Shown in pieces: positions 1 through 9,356 of a stretch of DNA of 64,000 bases (the first letter of the stretch is position 1; every line of letters begins with the position of its first letter). A program made the translations under genes and the position numbers. Location: assembly GCA_001972305.1 (NCBI GenBank), contig BDDD01000028.1, positions 39,545-103,544 of the forward strand, read 5' to 3'. The notes under the pieces were generated by a model. The model was given only the letters and a program-made list of their open reading frames with translations, made no database searches and was not told where the DNA came from. Source of the DNA: Cephalotus follicularis. Its lineage: Eukaryota; Streptophyta; Magnoliopsida; Oxalidales; Cephalotaceae.

Positions 1-57
1 GCATAAAAGTTAGAATAATTCGGAAAATTGAGCATAAAATATTTTCGACAAAAGAGG

Positions 58-156
58 TTATTGTAGAATAAAAACATTTGATATTTTTGAAAATGAATAG
101 GAATCGTTATTGCAGGATAAAAACATTTGATACTTTGGAAAAAGATCGGAATCCTT
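58..156. repeat. two tandem copies of a 49-bp AT-rich unit
   Basis: Two adjacent copies start at TTATTGTAG (58) and TTATTGCAG (107) and share ATAAAAACATTTGATA in the middle and GGAATC near the end. No coding function is visible. The copies lie downstream of the minus-strand promoter at 397-404, so they would be in the leader or first intron of that transcript. The duplication is seen directly; the placement is inferred. Confidence 0.7.
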
Positions 157-230
157 ACCTTGCTTTAAAGTCCTTCATCCTTTGTCTACACTTGACTACC
201 TCCTATACTGAAATCTCAGCAGAAATCCCC

Positions 231-371
231 TTCTTTTTCTCTTCTCCTCTCTTTCCTCTCCTTCTTTCTCTCCTTCTCCTTTCTCTCTTTCTCTCCCTCT
301 CTTCTTCTTTCTCTCCCTTTCTTCTTCTCTTCTTCTCTCTCTTCCATCTGCCTCTTCTCTCTTTCTCCGTG
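231..371 (-). repeat. long pyrimidine tract (GA-rich 5' leader on the minus strand)
   Basis: About 140 bases are almost pure C/T on the plus strand, so the minus strand is GA-rich. The tract begins about 25 bases downstream of the minus-strand TATA box at 397-404, the usual place for a GA-rich plant leader or LTR R region. A possible splice donor, AAG followed by GTAAGG on the minus strand, lies near 155-165. Reading frames through this tract are low-complexity Ser/Leu/Phe or Arg/Glu runs and are not believable proteins. Confidence 0.6.
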
Positions 372-396
372 TGCTGAGCAATGAAGCCGAATGGGG

Positions 397-404
397 TATT
401 TATA
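397..404 (-). promoter_or_regulatory. TATA box of a minus-strand promoter, probably LTR-derived
   Basis: The minus strand reads CTATAAATACCCC here, a close match to a plant TATA box, and is followed by the GA-rich leader at 231-371. The region upstream on the minus strand (525-775) holds the same self-complementary word cluster seen in LTRs elsewhere in the window. I infer that 1 to about 1130 is part of a minus-strand LTR, but no LTR boundary or duplication is visible. A host gene promoter is the alternative. Confidence 0.5.
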
Positions 405-524
405 GGCAGTCTTCAGCCGCCCAACGTCACCCCCTTGCATCAGAAAGTGACACTTGGCATTTTTTTACCGCATGGCAGCGCTTCTCTTCCATCCGTTGTG
501 CGACACACGTCCTTTTTATTAAAG

Positions 525-775
525 CGTCGGCGGTTAAGAGCTAAGCGTAGCCGCTTAAGTCCCAAAGTGCTATCGCTTTGCCCTCTAAGCGCTGCCGTTT
601 GACGCGTAATAAAGGAAAATTAACGCTTGAAAGTGTCGCCGCTTTCACCATTACACTTTAACAAACTGTCAACGCTTTAACTCAAAATTTTGGTACCCAC
701 AAAAGAAGCCAAACTGTCGATGCTTAATGGCATTTCACCAAACTGTCGATGCTTTAAAATAGGCAGTTGATGATT
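525..775. repeat. cluster of self-complementary GCGTCGACGC-type words
   Basis: At least nine variants of one inverted-symmetric word occur in 250 bp, for example AAGCGTAGCCGCTT, AAAGTGTCGCCGCTTT, AAACTGTCAACGCTTT and AAACTGTCGATGCTTT. Spacing is irregular and the words vary mainly in the central four bases. The cluster lies 120 to 370 bp upstream of the minus-strand TATA box, the position expected for promoter elements. The same word type recurs in unrelated retroelements in this window. Confidence 0.75.
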
Positions 776-908
776 TCAACGTCCCAAGACATGCAAACAT
801 GCTTACGGCACACAGTACAACCCTTAAAATAATCATATATCTACTGTATATCCATAAATAATGACTTCAAAATGTTCCAATCTAAAACAAATATCCAAAT
901 TAAATTTT
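776..908. other. AT-rich spacer, nothing recognised
   Basis: This stretch between the word cluster and the GC-rich hairpins has no reading frame, repeat or boundary I can support. Confidence 0.5.
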
Positions 909-1010
909 CTTCCGGGGGCGCTGCTCCCGAGCCTCTGCCCGCTGTCCGGGCAGTGGGACCCCCCATCCGCTCACCGGGGAGTGGAACCCCGGAATCCCTC
1001 CAAGCGTTAG
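909..1010. repeat. three consecutive GC-rich inverted repeats
   Basis: Strongly GC-rich sequence inside AT-rich surroundings. It contains three nearby hairpin-forming inverted repeats: CGGGGGCGCTGCTCCCG, TGCCCGCTGTCCGGGCA and CCGGGGAGTGGAACCCCGG. No coding frame is credible. GC-rich hairpin clusters of this kind occur in plant repeats, but I cannot name the family. Nothing further is recognised up to about 1130, where element A coding sequence begins. Confidence 0.6.
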
Positions 1011-1149
1011 GGTCATATTACGGGTCCCTTATAGCATTTGCTAATCTCAACAACAGAAATCATATTTGCATAAATAATATCTCTAATTAAACTTTCTGGT
1101 CATTACATTCATTCAAAATTTTAGTCTGGTGGCGTGACCTTTGACATCG

Positions 1150-1718
1150 CTCCCAGTAAAGGATCAAGGGTTTGTTTTCTCTCAGGAGTGCCTTGACGCT
1201 TTTGAATTCTTAAAGAATGAGCTGACCAGTGCTCCTATCATTCAGGCACCCTTATGGTCTGAGCCCTTTGAAATCATGTGTGATGCGTCAAAAAATTCAA
1301 TAGGAGCTGTTCTCAGTTAGAGAATAAATAAATTACCCCACGTCATCTACTATGCCAATAGAACCCTCTGAAACGCGCAATTGAATTACACAACTACAGA
1401 GAAGGAGTTTTTAGCTATAGTTTTTGCACTAGAAAAATTCCGGTTGTATTTACTAGGATCACACGTCATTGTTTACACTGATCATGCTGCGATTCAGTAT
1501 CTAGTAGGCAAGAAAGATGCGAAAGTGCGTCTCATTCATTGGGTTTTGCTACTTCAAGAGTTTGATGTTGAAATTAGGGACAAGAAAGGGACTGAGGATT
1601 TGGTGGCAGACCACTTATCTCGTCTCTCTAATGTGCCAGAGGTCAAGGGCCTATTAATGAAATTTTTTCTGATGAGCAACTTATGCGCGTCGAGAGTGAA
1701 CCATGGTATACAGATATA
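1150..1718 (+). pseudogene. element A: RNase H region of pol, broken
   Basis: The translated remains contain the RNase H landmarks of Ty3/gypsy pol in order: CDASKNSIGAVLS with the first catalytic Asp (about 1274-1315), [18 protein letters not shown] with the Glu (from 1390), YTDHAA with the next Asp (about 1477), and VADHLSRL closing the domain (about 1600-1626). Stops and frame changes interrupt it around 1318 and 1370. The longest open piece is 1381-1719. In an active element this domain removes the RNA strand during reverse transcription. The upstream RT is missing. Confidence 0.85.
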
Positions 1719-1800
1719 GTCAATTATCTTGTTACTGGAATCATAACATCAGAATGGTCTGCTCAAGATAAGTGTCGTTTTCTTTCTCAAGTTAAACATT

Positions 1801-3005
1801 TCTTCTGGGATGACTCGTATCTCTTTAAAGCGTGCCCTGACCAAATTGTGTGAAGATGCATTCCTAATCATGAACATCTTTCAATTCTATATTTTTGTCA
1901 TGACCAGGTTTGTGATGGCCATTTTGGCCCAACTAAGACGGTGGCCAAAGTATTATAGTGTGGATTTTATTGGTCGAGTCTTTTCAAAGATGCTTTTCAG
2001 TACTGCAGGGCTTGTGTGTCTTGTCAATCTTTAGGCCGTGTGACTAAGAGGAATATGATGCCTTTAACTCCGATTTTGACATTATAGATTTTTGTTGTTT
2101 TGGGCATTGATTTCATGGGTCGTTTTCCCAACTCCTTTGGGAATTTATATATCCTACTGGCTGTTGACTATGTCTCAAAGTGGATTGAGCCGATACCTTG
2201 TCGAACCAATGACAACTCTGTAGTTGTCAAGTTCCTTAAGGAATATATCTGTTCTAGGTTTGGTACCCCACGAGCCATCATCAGTGATAGGGGTACCCAT
2301 TTTTGCAATCTTTCTTTTGAGGCCCTTATGAAAAGATATGGGATTACTCACAAACCTTCCATGCCTTATCATCCTCAAACTAATGGGCAAGTTGAGGTAT
2401 CCAATTACCAAATTAAGCAAATCCTTGAAAAAACAGTCAACCCCAACTGAAAGGATTGGTCCACTCAACTTGTGGATGCTCCGTGGGCTTATCGGACAGC
2501 CTTGAAAACAGACCTTGGTCAAGCTCCTTACCAGATTATGTACGGTAAAGCGTGTCATCTTCCAGTGGAATTAGAACATCGGGCATTTTGAGCCATTAAG
2601 CAATTTAATTTTGATCGTTCCAATGCGGGTACTCATCGTGCTCTCCAACTCTCTGAGTTGGAAGAGATCCGAAATAATGCATATGACAATGCTAAGATAT
2701 CCAAAGAAAAGACCAAAGCCTTTCATGATGCAAGGATTTTGAGGAAAACATTTGCAGTCGGTGACAAGGTTCTTTTGTACAATTCTCGGTTACACATGTT
2801 TCTTGGAAAACTGAGATCCCGTTGGGAATGTCCTTATATTGTTCAAACTATTTTCTCACATGGTGTTTTTGAGATTGTTAAGCCAGGTACTGAAGAAGCA
2901 TTCAAGGTGAACGGGCAGCGATTGAAGAAGTTTTTAGAGTTTCCGGCTGCACCAATGGAAGAGGCCGTGGACTTTCATGAGCCTCTTTATTTCGAGCTTC
3001 CATGA
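1801..3005 (+). pseudogene. element A: integrase, nonsense-broken
   Basis: The region starts with a degraded HHCC zinc domain in shifting frames (His residues near 1870-1920, CRACVSC near 2005-2025). The catalytic core (2100-2450) has Asp in GIDFMGRF, Asp in IISDRGTHF and Glu in [12 protein letters not shown]. The C-terminal domain (2658-3005) includes VGDKVLLYNSRL and ends in FKVNGQRLKKFLEF. From 2100 to 3005 the frame is constant. Only stop codons near 2448 and 2586 interrupt it, and the second replaces Trp in the family motif RAFWAIK, consistent with a G-to-A change. In a live element this enzyme inserts the DNA copy into the host genome. Confidence 0.88.
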
Positions 3006-3135
3006 TCTTATTTGGTAAACCTCTTCCCTATTATTTATTGTTATTTTATTTATTTCATTATTTCACATATATTTCTTTCTCTTTCATTGTTATTTCTATA
3101 GTTGATTTTTAGTGCATTGTGGACAATGCAAGGTC

Positions 3136-3160
3136 TCAGTATGGGGGAGGGGGGGAGGAC
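3136..3160 (+). repeat. internal polypurine-like tract of element A
   Basis: The run CAGTATGGGGGAGGGGGGG resembles the real polypurine tract before the LTR (TTTCAGTATGGGGG at about 4189-4202) but lies about 1.05 kb upstream. The matching place in element B (about 9577 and 10112) also carries TATGGGGGG runs. Confidence 0.6.
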
Positions 3161-4188
3161 CAAAGTTCGTTTTAATTTTGAAAGTAGGAGTAAATGTTGA
3201 TGTATTTAGAACTATTAGCAAACCCCATAGGAGAAATAATAAAAATTTTGTTTTCAAGGAAAATAAAAGGAATACATCTCAAGGTAGGAGTTTGTGCAAA
3301 AATAAAAAAATTGAATGAATAAAAAGACCAATCTTGTGTGTCTTCAAGGTTTCATAAATCTTAGTAAGGAGGAGGATAAAGAATTGATGTTCTTGAATAA
3401 AAAAACAAGAGAAAAGAAAATATATATCTATTTTATCTCTTTGAATTCAGTCTTGGTCTGTAGCCTATTTGATTCGAGTAAGTAAGTCTGAGGGGTGTTC
3501 TACACTTAGTTCCTTAAAGTCAACTGGCTTGAGAGTAACTGGTCCAAAACTCGCTACATGGGTCTTATAGAAAGCTTAAAAGACTAAGACATTGCACGAA
3601 TTTAAGTTGGTAAAATTTTTATTGATCTCATGGGCAAGGTATTGTAAAATCTAAAGCTACTTAGTAATTTGGGTGTCTGGTGTATGCTCCATCCATGTCA
3701 TTGAAACCAATAATAGTGGAGGAATGAATTCAATAAAAGAAAAAGAAAAGAAAAACAAAGAAAAAAATGTGTGAGTGCTAAAGTTCTTTGTTTAACTCCA
3801 AAGTAGGATTCTATGTTGCAGACAATGCATATCTTGATTGGTTAAACAAATGACGAATAACAGAAAAATTTGGTAAAGCTCCTTGATTGAGATGTGTTAT
3901 GATTCTAGAACTTGGAACGAGATAATAAAATTCAAGTATGGGGGTGCCTATGAATTTTTGAGTAGATATACATTTAGCCTACTAGCAAAGTTAAGATGAA
4001 CTGAATTTTGTGTGTTTATTCGCTGAAAACACTCACGAGACAAAACCTGTCCACTAGGGACACCTAGGGGTTTAAAGGCTTGTTGCATATGCTAAATGCA
4101 ATCGTGATTCCTACGAAAGTGAGTTATGATTTTTGTTTTTGTTTTACTGTTTTAGTTTTCCATTTTGTTTGCTTGAATATGAGCAAAG

Positions 4189-4206
4189 TTTCAGTATGGG
4201 GGTATT
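4189..4206 (+). promoter_or_regulatory. polypurine tract of element A, next to the LTR
   Basis: TTTCAGTATGGGGGTATT ends immediately before the LTR start TGTTTAGC. Polypurine tracts prime plus-strand DNA synthesis in LTR retrotransposons. The equivalent site in element B is at 11173-11190. Confidence 0.75.
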
Positions 4207-4357
4207 TGTTTAGCATAAAAAAGTGCTATTTTTAATGATCAATTTCTTATATTGTTATGCTTGGATCAGATTACTTTGGGTTGTTTTTATTGATTTGCAG
4301 GTACAAAGAGCAAAGTATCAAAGTACTGTGCAATTTGCTAAAATTGGCATAAATTGT

Positions 4358-4893
4358 AGTATAAAGCGTCAATGGGTTCATTATAAGCGTCGACGCTTAA
4401 ATTTAAAGCGCTGATGGTTTATTTTTAGGCGTCTACGCTTTACGCTTCTCTACATCAGACCACCTTTTCTTCTCTACTAGGTAACACATCCCAAGTGCAC
4501 TGGTCTGACCAAAACCTCATCTATGCATAACACCTCAAGTCTGCCTCATACCAATATCCCATGCTCTACTTTGCCATATTCATACATGCTCTAAAAAATG
4601 GTGCTCAGCAAGTCGGCATTCCAAGTCTACTCGGCACGTTTGGTCTGGTAGTCTGTCGTTGCTATGCTCTGCCAAGATGGTGCTATGCATTAAGGAAGAT
4701 GGTCCGAAGCTCTGCTTGGCAAGTTTGCATTTCAAGTCTGATTTTAAGATTAAAGCACCGATGCTTTACTCGACACCGATGACGCTTAAGCACTTAAGCG
4801 CCAAATGTTAAACGTGAGTGTCAACACTTTTAATTCAATAAGAATGTTCTAAGCGGCAATGCTAATTTGAAAGTGTCGACGCTTAGTTGTCTG
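4358..4893. repeat. self-complementary word clusters in U3 of the A/B LTR
   Basis: Two groups (about 4358-4455 and 4750-4893) contain words such as AAAGCGTCAATGGGTT, AAAGCGCTGATGGTTT, AAAGCACCGATGCTTT and AAAGTGTCGACGCTTA. TAAGCGTCGACGCTTA at 4384-4399 is a perfect 16-bp palindrome. They lie upstream of the TATA-like sequence at 5042, as in the 525-775 fragment. Confidence 0.8.
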
Positions 4894-5041
4894 GCAAGTG
4901 CGCACGTGGGTTTGGTTTGGCCGGCAATTGTTGGGATTGTTTTAGCACGTTTTTATTTTGTATTTTAGGAAAGTTTTTGGTTTTATTTAAGTAGGAATAT
5001 TGAGGGATTTTCTTTCCTTTTCTTGTACACAATTGTATGCC

Positions 5042-5050
5042 TATATGTAA
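5042..5050 (+). promoter_or_regulatory. putative TATA box of the A/B LTR
   Basis: CCTATATGTAAAGGG here corresponds to CCTATATATAAAGGG at 12024-12038 in the second LTR copy, which has a better TATA box. It is followed by a leader rich in CTCC/TTCT. The assignment comes from motif and position only. Confidence 0.5.
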
Positions 5051-5340
5051 AGGGAAGAAAACGCTACAAAGTGAGAGAGACCCTTTTCTCCACCGTCACA
5101 GCCGTTCTCTCCTTCTTTCTTTGTTCAGTTTTTATTTTCAATGTATTATAGCTAAACTTTCAAGGTTTTTAGGGTTAGAACAAGCCATTAGATTGTATTG
5201 ATTCAACTCCATTAATAAAAATCCTTGAAGATTCGATTCGTTCTTCAATTTTCTGACATCTCCCACACTTTGTATGTCTGATTAAAATCCACATACACTT
5301 TGTCAGTGAAGAAGAAAGTTGCCGAATAAATGGTGTTTTC

Positions 5341-5544
5341 ATGAAAACAATGGAGTCTACTCATACAGTTTGTCATGCCAAACACACTCCGTATAGACAT
5401 AGCATGACTACTCATACGATTTGTCGTCGCTGCCACACTTCGTATAGACCTAGCATGACTACTCATACAATTTGTCATCACAGTCGCACTCCAAATAGAC
5501 CTAGCTACCATTCGTTACCAAGGTTTGAGAATTCAAGTAAGTGA
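5341..5544 (+). CDS. small LTR-encoded ORF with 17-residue Cys/His-rich repeats
   Basis: This 67-codon frame starts at an ATG and consists mostly of three tandem 17-residue units of the pattern THTIC-x2-CHT-x-YRPSM (DNA units 5357-5407, 5408-5458 and 5459-5509, each exactly 51 bp). A 67-codon frame of the same structure is open in the second LTR copy (21590-21793). A diverged version is open in solo LTR I (58769 to 58455, minus strand), where the middle unit is longer by six bases and so stays in frame. I do not recognise the protein. The frame may simply follow from a 51-bp tandem repeat, and I have no evidence of translation. Confidence 0.35.
   Translation: MKTMESTHTVCHAKHTPYRHSMTTHTICRRCHTSYRPSMTTHTICHHSRTPNRPSYHSLPRFENSSK
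5357..5509 (+). repeat. three tandem 51-bp units in the A/B LTR
   Basis: Each unit begins CTACTCATAC and ends near TATAGACCTAGCATGA. The period is 51 bp, a multiple of three. The same array is present at 21606-21758 and, in reverse orientation, within about 58590-58760. Confidence 0.9.
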
Positions 5545-5683
5545 GTTTTTCTATATAATATATGGTGAGTTTCTATACCCTAAAACCAACTTTAATTTGC
5601 ATATTTTATTCAGCTTTATTTTTTGCTTTGATAATTCATAGTTTGCATGCTTGAAAATCTGTTGGTTTTAAATCCAGTGCGTA

Positions 5684-5773
5684 TAACCGTCGACACCTTG
5701 AAGAAAAGCATCGACGATTTCCCTATCTCGTTTTATTCACGTCGACGCCTTGACATAGCGTCGACGCTCTAGT
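5684..5773. repeat. third word cluster of the A/B LTR, downstream of TATA
   Basis: Four words of the GTCGACGC type occur in 90 bp: ACCGTCGACACCTT, AGCATCGACGATTT, ACGTCGACGCCTT and AGCGTCGACGCTCT. This group lies near the 3' end of the LTR, probably in R/U5. It is conserved at 21933-22020 in the second LTR copy. Confidence 0.8.
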
Positions 5774-5968
5774 TTCTTGTTTCAGTAGTTTACTTTATTT
5801 TTGCATGTTTAGGAGTAGTTTTTATAATTTGCCCTCAATTTTGCATACTTCTCCTAGATTGAATAAATTATAACTAGTTTAGCTTGTTTCCTAGTGTTCG
5901 ACTCGTTACTGCACAACCGTGCATTTGCAATATAAATTTAAAACATTCAAAATCAGTGAACAAGTTTT

Positions 5969-5986
5969 TGGCGCCGTTCCCGGGGA
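5969..5986 (+). promoter_or_regulatory. primer binding site of element B (tRNA-Asp type)
   Basis: TGGCGCCGTTCCCGGGGA begins six bases after the LTR end. From general knowledge it matches the complement of the tRNA-Asp 3' end used by many Athila-type elements, with one difference (GTTC for GTTG). It marks 4207-5962 as a 5' LTR for element B. Confidence 0.85.
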
Positions 5987-6374
5987 AACAAGTTTTAGAT
6001 TAGTTTAAATTTATTCAACAGATTCATAATATTTTTTTTAACACTCTCTAACTTAGTTTAATTAGGATTCTTTTGCATAAGCTTTAATTTAAAAAAACGT
6101 GGTCTACTCTGAAATTTAATGTTCGCTGGTCTGACGTTGTTAGTCCTCTGCCAGTGTTCTCCGCTTTAGTGTGTGTTTTGCGTTCGTTAGTGATTTCCGT
6201 TAGTAAGTCCCGTTAGTTATTTCTGTTCAAATAAATAGCAAAAGCTTTAAACAAACAATAATCATCCTCTGCATAAGCTTTAAAAGGGTGGTCTGATGAA
6301 GCTAGTGGTATGGTCTGAATTCGTTAAGTTCTTTGCCTTAAGCCGTTCTCTGACTGCGTGATCTAATTTAGTTT
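5987..6374 (+). other. element B: leader between primer binding site and gag
   Basis: About 390 bp are non-coding and AT-rich with several ATTTAGTT/GTTAG runs. No further signal is recognised. The packaging signal of the element would be expected here, but I cannot identify it. Confidence 0.5.
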
Positions 6375-7991
6375 ATGACTGATTGGGTGCATGGACCAAA
6401 TACTCGTTTAGAGAGAATTAACCCTCCAATCGCAACCATGGCCGACGAATGCCCCATCCAAACTTTGCGCGATAGATTCTATCCCGCGAGGATAGCGCAA
6501 CCATCCAGTATCATGTTGCCTGCGCCTCAAGGGAACAATTTTGAGTTAAAATCCCAGTTCATTAGCATGCTCCTGCACTTCCATGGATTATCCAATGAGG
6601 ATGCATATCTCTTCCTTCGTGAGTTCGAGGAGGTATGAGCCCTCATGAAACTCCAGTAACTATCTGATGATGATATCAAGTTGCGATTCATTAATTTTGC
6701 TATTAAAGATGGAGCTAAGAAGTGGCTCTATAGTCTGCCCAATGGTTCCATCTCTACATGGGACCATTTCACTGTTTCGTTCTTAAAGAAATTCTTTCCT
6801 CTCCATAAGACCAATAAGCTTAGGAACGACATTCTCCAGTTTCTCCAAAGACCCAATGAACCATTCTCTAGGTGTATGGAATGATTCAAAGTCCTCCTCT
6901 TAGAGTGTCCTCATCATGGTTTAAACACTTGGTATTTGTGCCAAATCATCTATGAAGGCATCGACTACCAGGCCAACCAATTGGTCGAGTTGATGTGTCC
7001 TAATGGGTTCACCTCGTATATTGATGAAGACGACGCTTGGAATTTCCTTCTAGATTTGGGTGAGCGAACTAGGGAGTGGGAGTTCACTCAAGTTTCGGAG
7101 AGAGCTTTACCAAGTAAGGGGTACGTTATAGAAGGGACAGTGGCTAGGGAGGCATAGTTGGACAGCCTTCTCACGAGATTGGAGTCGATAGTTATGGGTT
7201 CCGCTCAAGTACATCACATAGATCAAAGCACCCCTATGTGTTATTGGTGCCAGTCACCAAGTCAAGTTTTTGAAGAGTGCCAAAACCACTTTGAAAATCA
7301 GCATCCTCCAGAGAACGTTTTCATATTGAATCAATACAACCTGTATAGTAATACCTACAATCTGGGTTGGCGAAACAATCCAAATTTCCCATAGAGTCAA
7401 GGGAAAAACCCGAGAGGACCTTCAAACTTTTTGAGGCAACCTTTGAGATTCTCTGTCCAGTATGCACCTCAGCAAACCTTTCCAGGGTTTCCCCCGACTT
7501 CCAATAATGTCCAACCATACTTCCCACCACAAAACTAGTTTCAAAATCAACAATCTCCTGGATTGTTGAATCAAAAGGAGGACACGTCAAGGATTTCCTC
7601 GCTAGAAAAGAGCATGGAACTTCTCATGAGCACTGTGATGACTAGTCAGCATAATGTGGAGAAGCAAATCTCTCAACTCACATATGGTCTTCATGAAAGA
7701 GAGAAAGGAAAGATGCCTTCCCAACCTGACCCGAATCCTAGGACTGCCATGAACCATAATGCTCATACACAACCAACACCCAATCCGCAAGCTTCCTCTT
7801 CCTCCTCGGGCCCATCAAAACAAGTTTTTGTCCTAAGGAGTGAAAATGAGTACCAACCAATGGATTCATCAGAAAATTTGAGCGAGCAGCTGGATGAGTC
7901 CTCGACGCAAGAAAATTTAAATGGACAGTTGGTTGACTCCTTTGTGCAACCAAAATATTTAAGTGCACAAAAAGAATCTACGGAAGAGTGA
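6375..7991 (+). pseudogene. element B: gag, one frame broken only by stop codons
   Basis: The frame from 6375 through the protease to 9356 never shifts. It is interrupted only by stops at about 6636, 6657, 6882, 7155, 7392, 7536 and 7989. Visible gag landmarks are FELKSQFISMLLHFHGL, WLYSLPNGSISTWDHF, FLKKFFPLHKTNKLRNDI and YCWCQSP-like cysteines near 7240, all typical of Athila gag (retrotrans_gag type). A Pro/Gln/Asn-rich linker and a Ser-rich low-complexity region (about 7700-7900) follow. Several stops stand where family members have Trp or Gln, which suits C-to-T and G-to-A decay. In a live element gag forms the particle that houses reverse transcription. Confidence 0.85.
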
Positions 7992-8018
7992 GAGGACGAG
8001 AAGAAGGAACAACCAACA

Positions 8019-9356
8019 GTGTTACCCAAACACACATATGTTCCAACAGTTCCTTTTCCAAAGAGATTGGAGAAAAATAAGAAAGCCCCAACAATGGAAA
8101 AGATCGTAGAAACATTTAAACAAGTCCAAATCAACCTTCAGTTGCTTGATGAAATTTCTCAGGTGCCCTATTACGCAAAAGTCCTAAAATACTTATGCAC
8201 TAAAAAGAGGATCCTTCAGTCTCCAAAAAAGGCTTTCTTGGCAGCCAATATCACTGCGATTATTTCACAATCCAAGGTTCCAAAGTCCAAAGATCCTGGC
8301 TGTCCAACAATCTCTTGTGTGATTGAAAATACAAAAATTCAACATGCTTTGCTCGATTTAGGAGCAAGTGTGAATTTTTTGCCTTCTTCAATTTTTGAGC
8401 AACTTGGTTTAGGAGAGTTGCGCCCGACTATGATGACTTTGCAATTAGCTGATAGGTCGGTGAAACTACAAAGAGGGAAAATTGAGGATGTGTTAATCAA
8501 GGTTGGTGAGTTTTTCTTTCCTGTCGACTTAGTCGTATTAGATACCCAGCCTGTTGCGAATATAAAATATCAAATCCCAATTATCCTTGGTAGACCATTC
8601 TTGGCCACGAGTAATGCTTTGATAAATTACCGAAATGGTCTAATGAAGTTGAGCTTTGAAAAGTTGTCAATGGACTTTAACATTTTCCATTTGGGAAAGG
8701 ATCCAGCTGACTTTGCTGAAGTCTACGTAAAACACTTGATTCCTGATAGGGTTGACATGTATGTTGACGTTGATTTTGATAAACACCTTAGTGAGTGCTT
8801 GAGGGAATTCGAGGAAGTGGAAGCCATCCTAAAGGAAATGTTAATATGGATGGAAGATGGAATCATTGACTCCACTTTGGATAGTGAATGGGATCATTTA
8901 TCCCATTTCACTCATAAAATTGCCACACATGACCAAACATACTTTGACATAGACTTTGATGGAAACTTCATGGAATGTTTGAGGGAATTTGAGGAATTAG
9001 AAGTTACGCAAAAGGAAGTTTTGAGTTGGCTGGATGATGGGATCATTTATCCCACTTCGGATATTCGATGGGATAATTTATCCCATTTCACTCACAAGCT
9101 TGGCACACCTTCTCACCCTAAAACCAGTTTTTCCATTACCATAGTCCAAACCGGATGGAGGGTGTGCGTTATTAATGATCAAATGTTTGACTGGTTGGTT
9201 GGCCACGACTATTCTGGTTCTCTTGATGGTTTTTACTGGTGGAAATCCCGTTGGGACGGTTTTTATACTGTTCAAACTTTTTTCTCACATGGTGTTGTTG
9301 AGATTGATAAGACAGGTAATGGAGATGCGTTTAAGGTGAGTGGTGAGCGATTATAA
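8019..9356 (+). pseudogene. element B: protease region fused to an integrase tail
   Basis: This open stretch of 445 codons continues the gag frame. A retropepsin-like domain (about residues 105-205) carries the catalytic motif LLDLGASVNFLP and the closing motif PIILGRPFLATSNALI. After it comes a 60-residue unit repeated twice (about 8761-9120, key motif ECLREFEE). The frame then runs without a break into a piece like the integrase C-terminus (from about 9242: KSRWDGFYTVQTFFSHGVVEI). Family members have RT, RNase H and the integrase core between these, so a large internal deletion is evident. The protease would process Gag-Pol. The Leu in DLGAS is common in Athila elements. Confidence 0.85.
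8761..9120 (+). repeat. tandem 180-bp (60-codon) duplication after the protease
   Basis: GAGTGCTTGAGGGAATTC starts at 8793 and its counterpart GAATGTTTGAGGGAATTT at 8973, exactly 180 bp later. Both units encode the order D-x-DFD, ECLREFEE, a short hydrophobic helix, DDGII or EDGII, and LSHFTHK. The units have diverged clearly at DNA level, so this is not a recent slip, and the period keeps the frame. Confidence 0.9.

Larger units (their letters stand above)
3006..4206 (+). other. element A: 3' non-coding region
   Basis: About 1.2 kb between the integrase stop and the LTR has no long reading frame. From about 3095 on it is nearly line-for-line homologous to 10075-11190 in element B, so the two elements share a family. 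It contains three copies of an AGTATGGGGG purine motif (about 3139, 3938 and 4193), of which the last is the functional polypurine tract by position. Confidence 0.8.
1131..5962 (+). mobile_element. element A: 5'-truncated Athila-type Ty3/gypsy retrotransposon
   Basis: From left to right there is the RNase H end of pol, integrase, a long 3' non-coding region, a polypurine tract and an LTR (4207-5962). Gag, protease and RT are absent because the copy starts abruptly near 1131. The integrase tail has a KACHLPVELEHRAF motif that I recognise from Athila-type elements. Its 3' LTR is also the 5' LTR of element B, because that LTR has a polypurine tract on its left and a primer binding site on its right. 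The truncation point and lineage are inferred; the domain order is seen directly. Confidence 0.8.
4207..5962 (+). repeat. Athila-type LTR shared by elements A and B
   Basis: The LTR runs from TGTTTAGC to GTGAACA, with terminal TGTT/AACA inverted ends and a length of 1756 bp. A polypurine tract precedes it and a primer binding site follows it, so it serves as 3' LTR of A and 5' LTR of B. It contains a TATA-like TATATGTAAAG at about 5042, two word clusters upstream of it, one downstream, and a small repeat-coding ORF (5341-5544). The second copy (11191-22211, split by element C) is 1757 bp after removal of C and one duplication copy. Confidence 0.92.

Noticed and set aside
78-377. Open frame of Ser/Leu/Phe-rich protein, and antisense Arg/Glu-rich frames
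   Set aside because: They follow from the pyrimidine tract at 231-371 and show no domain or natural amino-acid mix.
525-775. Repeat cluster considered as a CRISPR array
   Set aside because: Words are degenerate, spacing is irregular, no cas genes exist, and the sequence is a plant nuclear genome.
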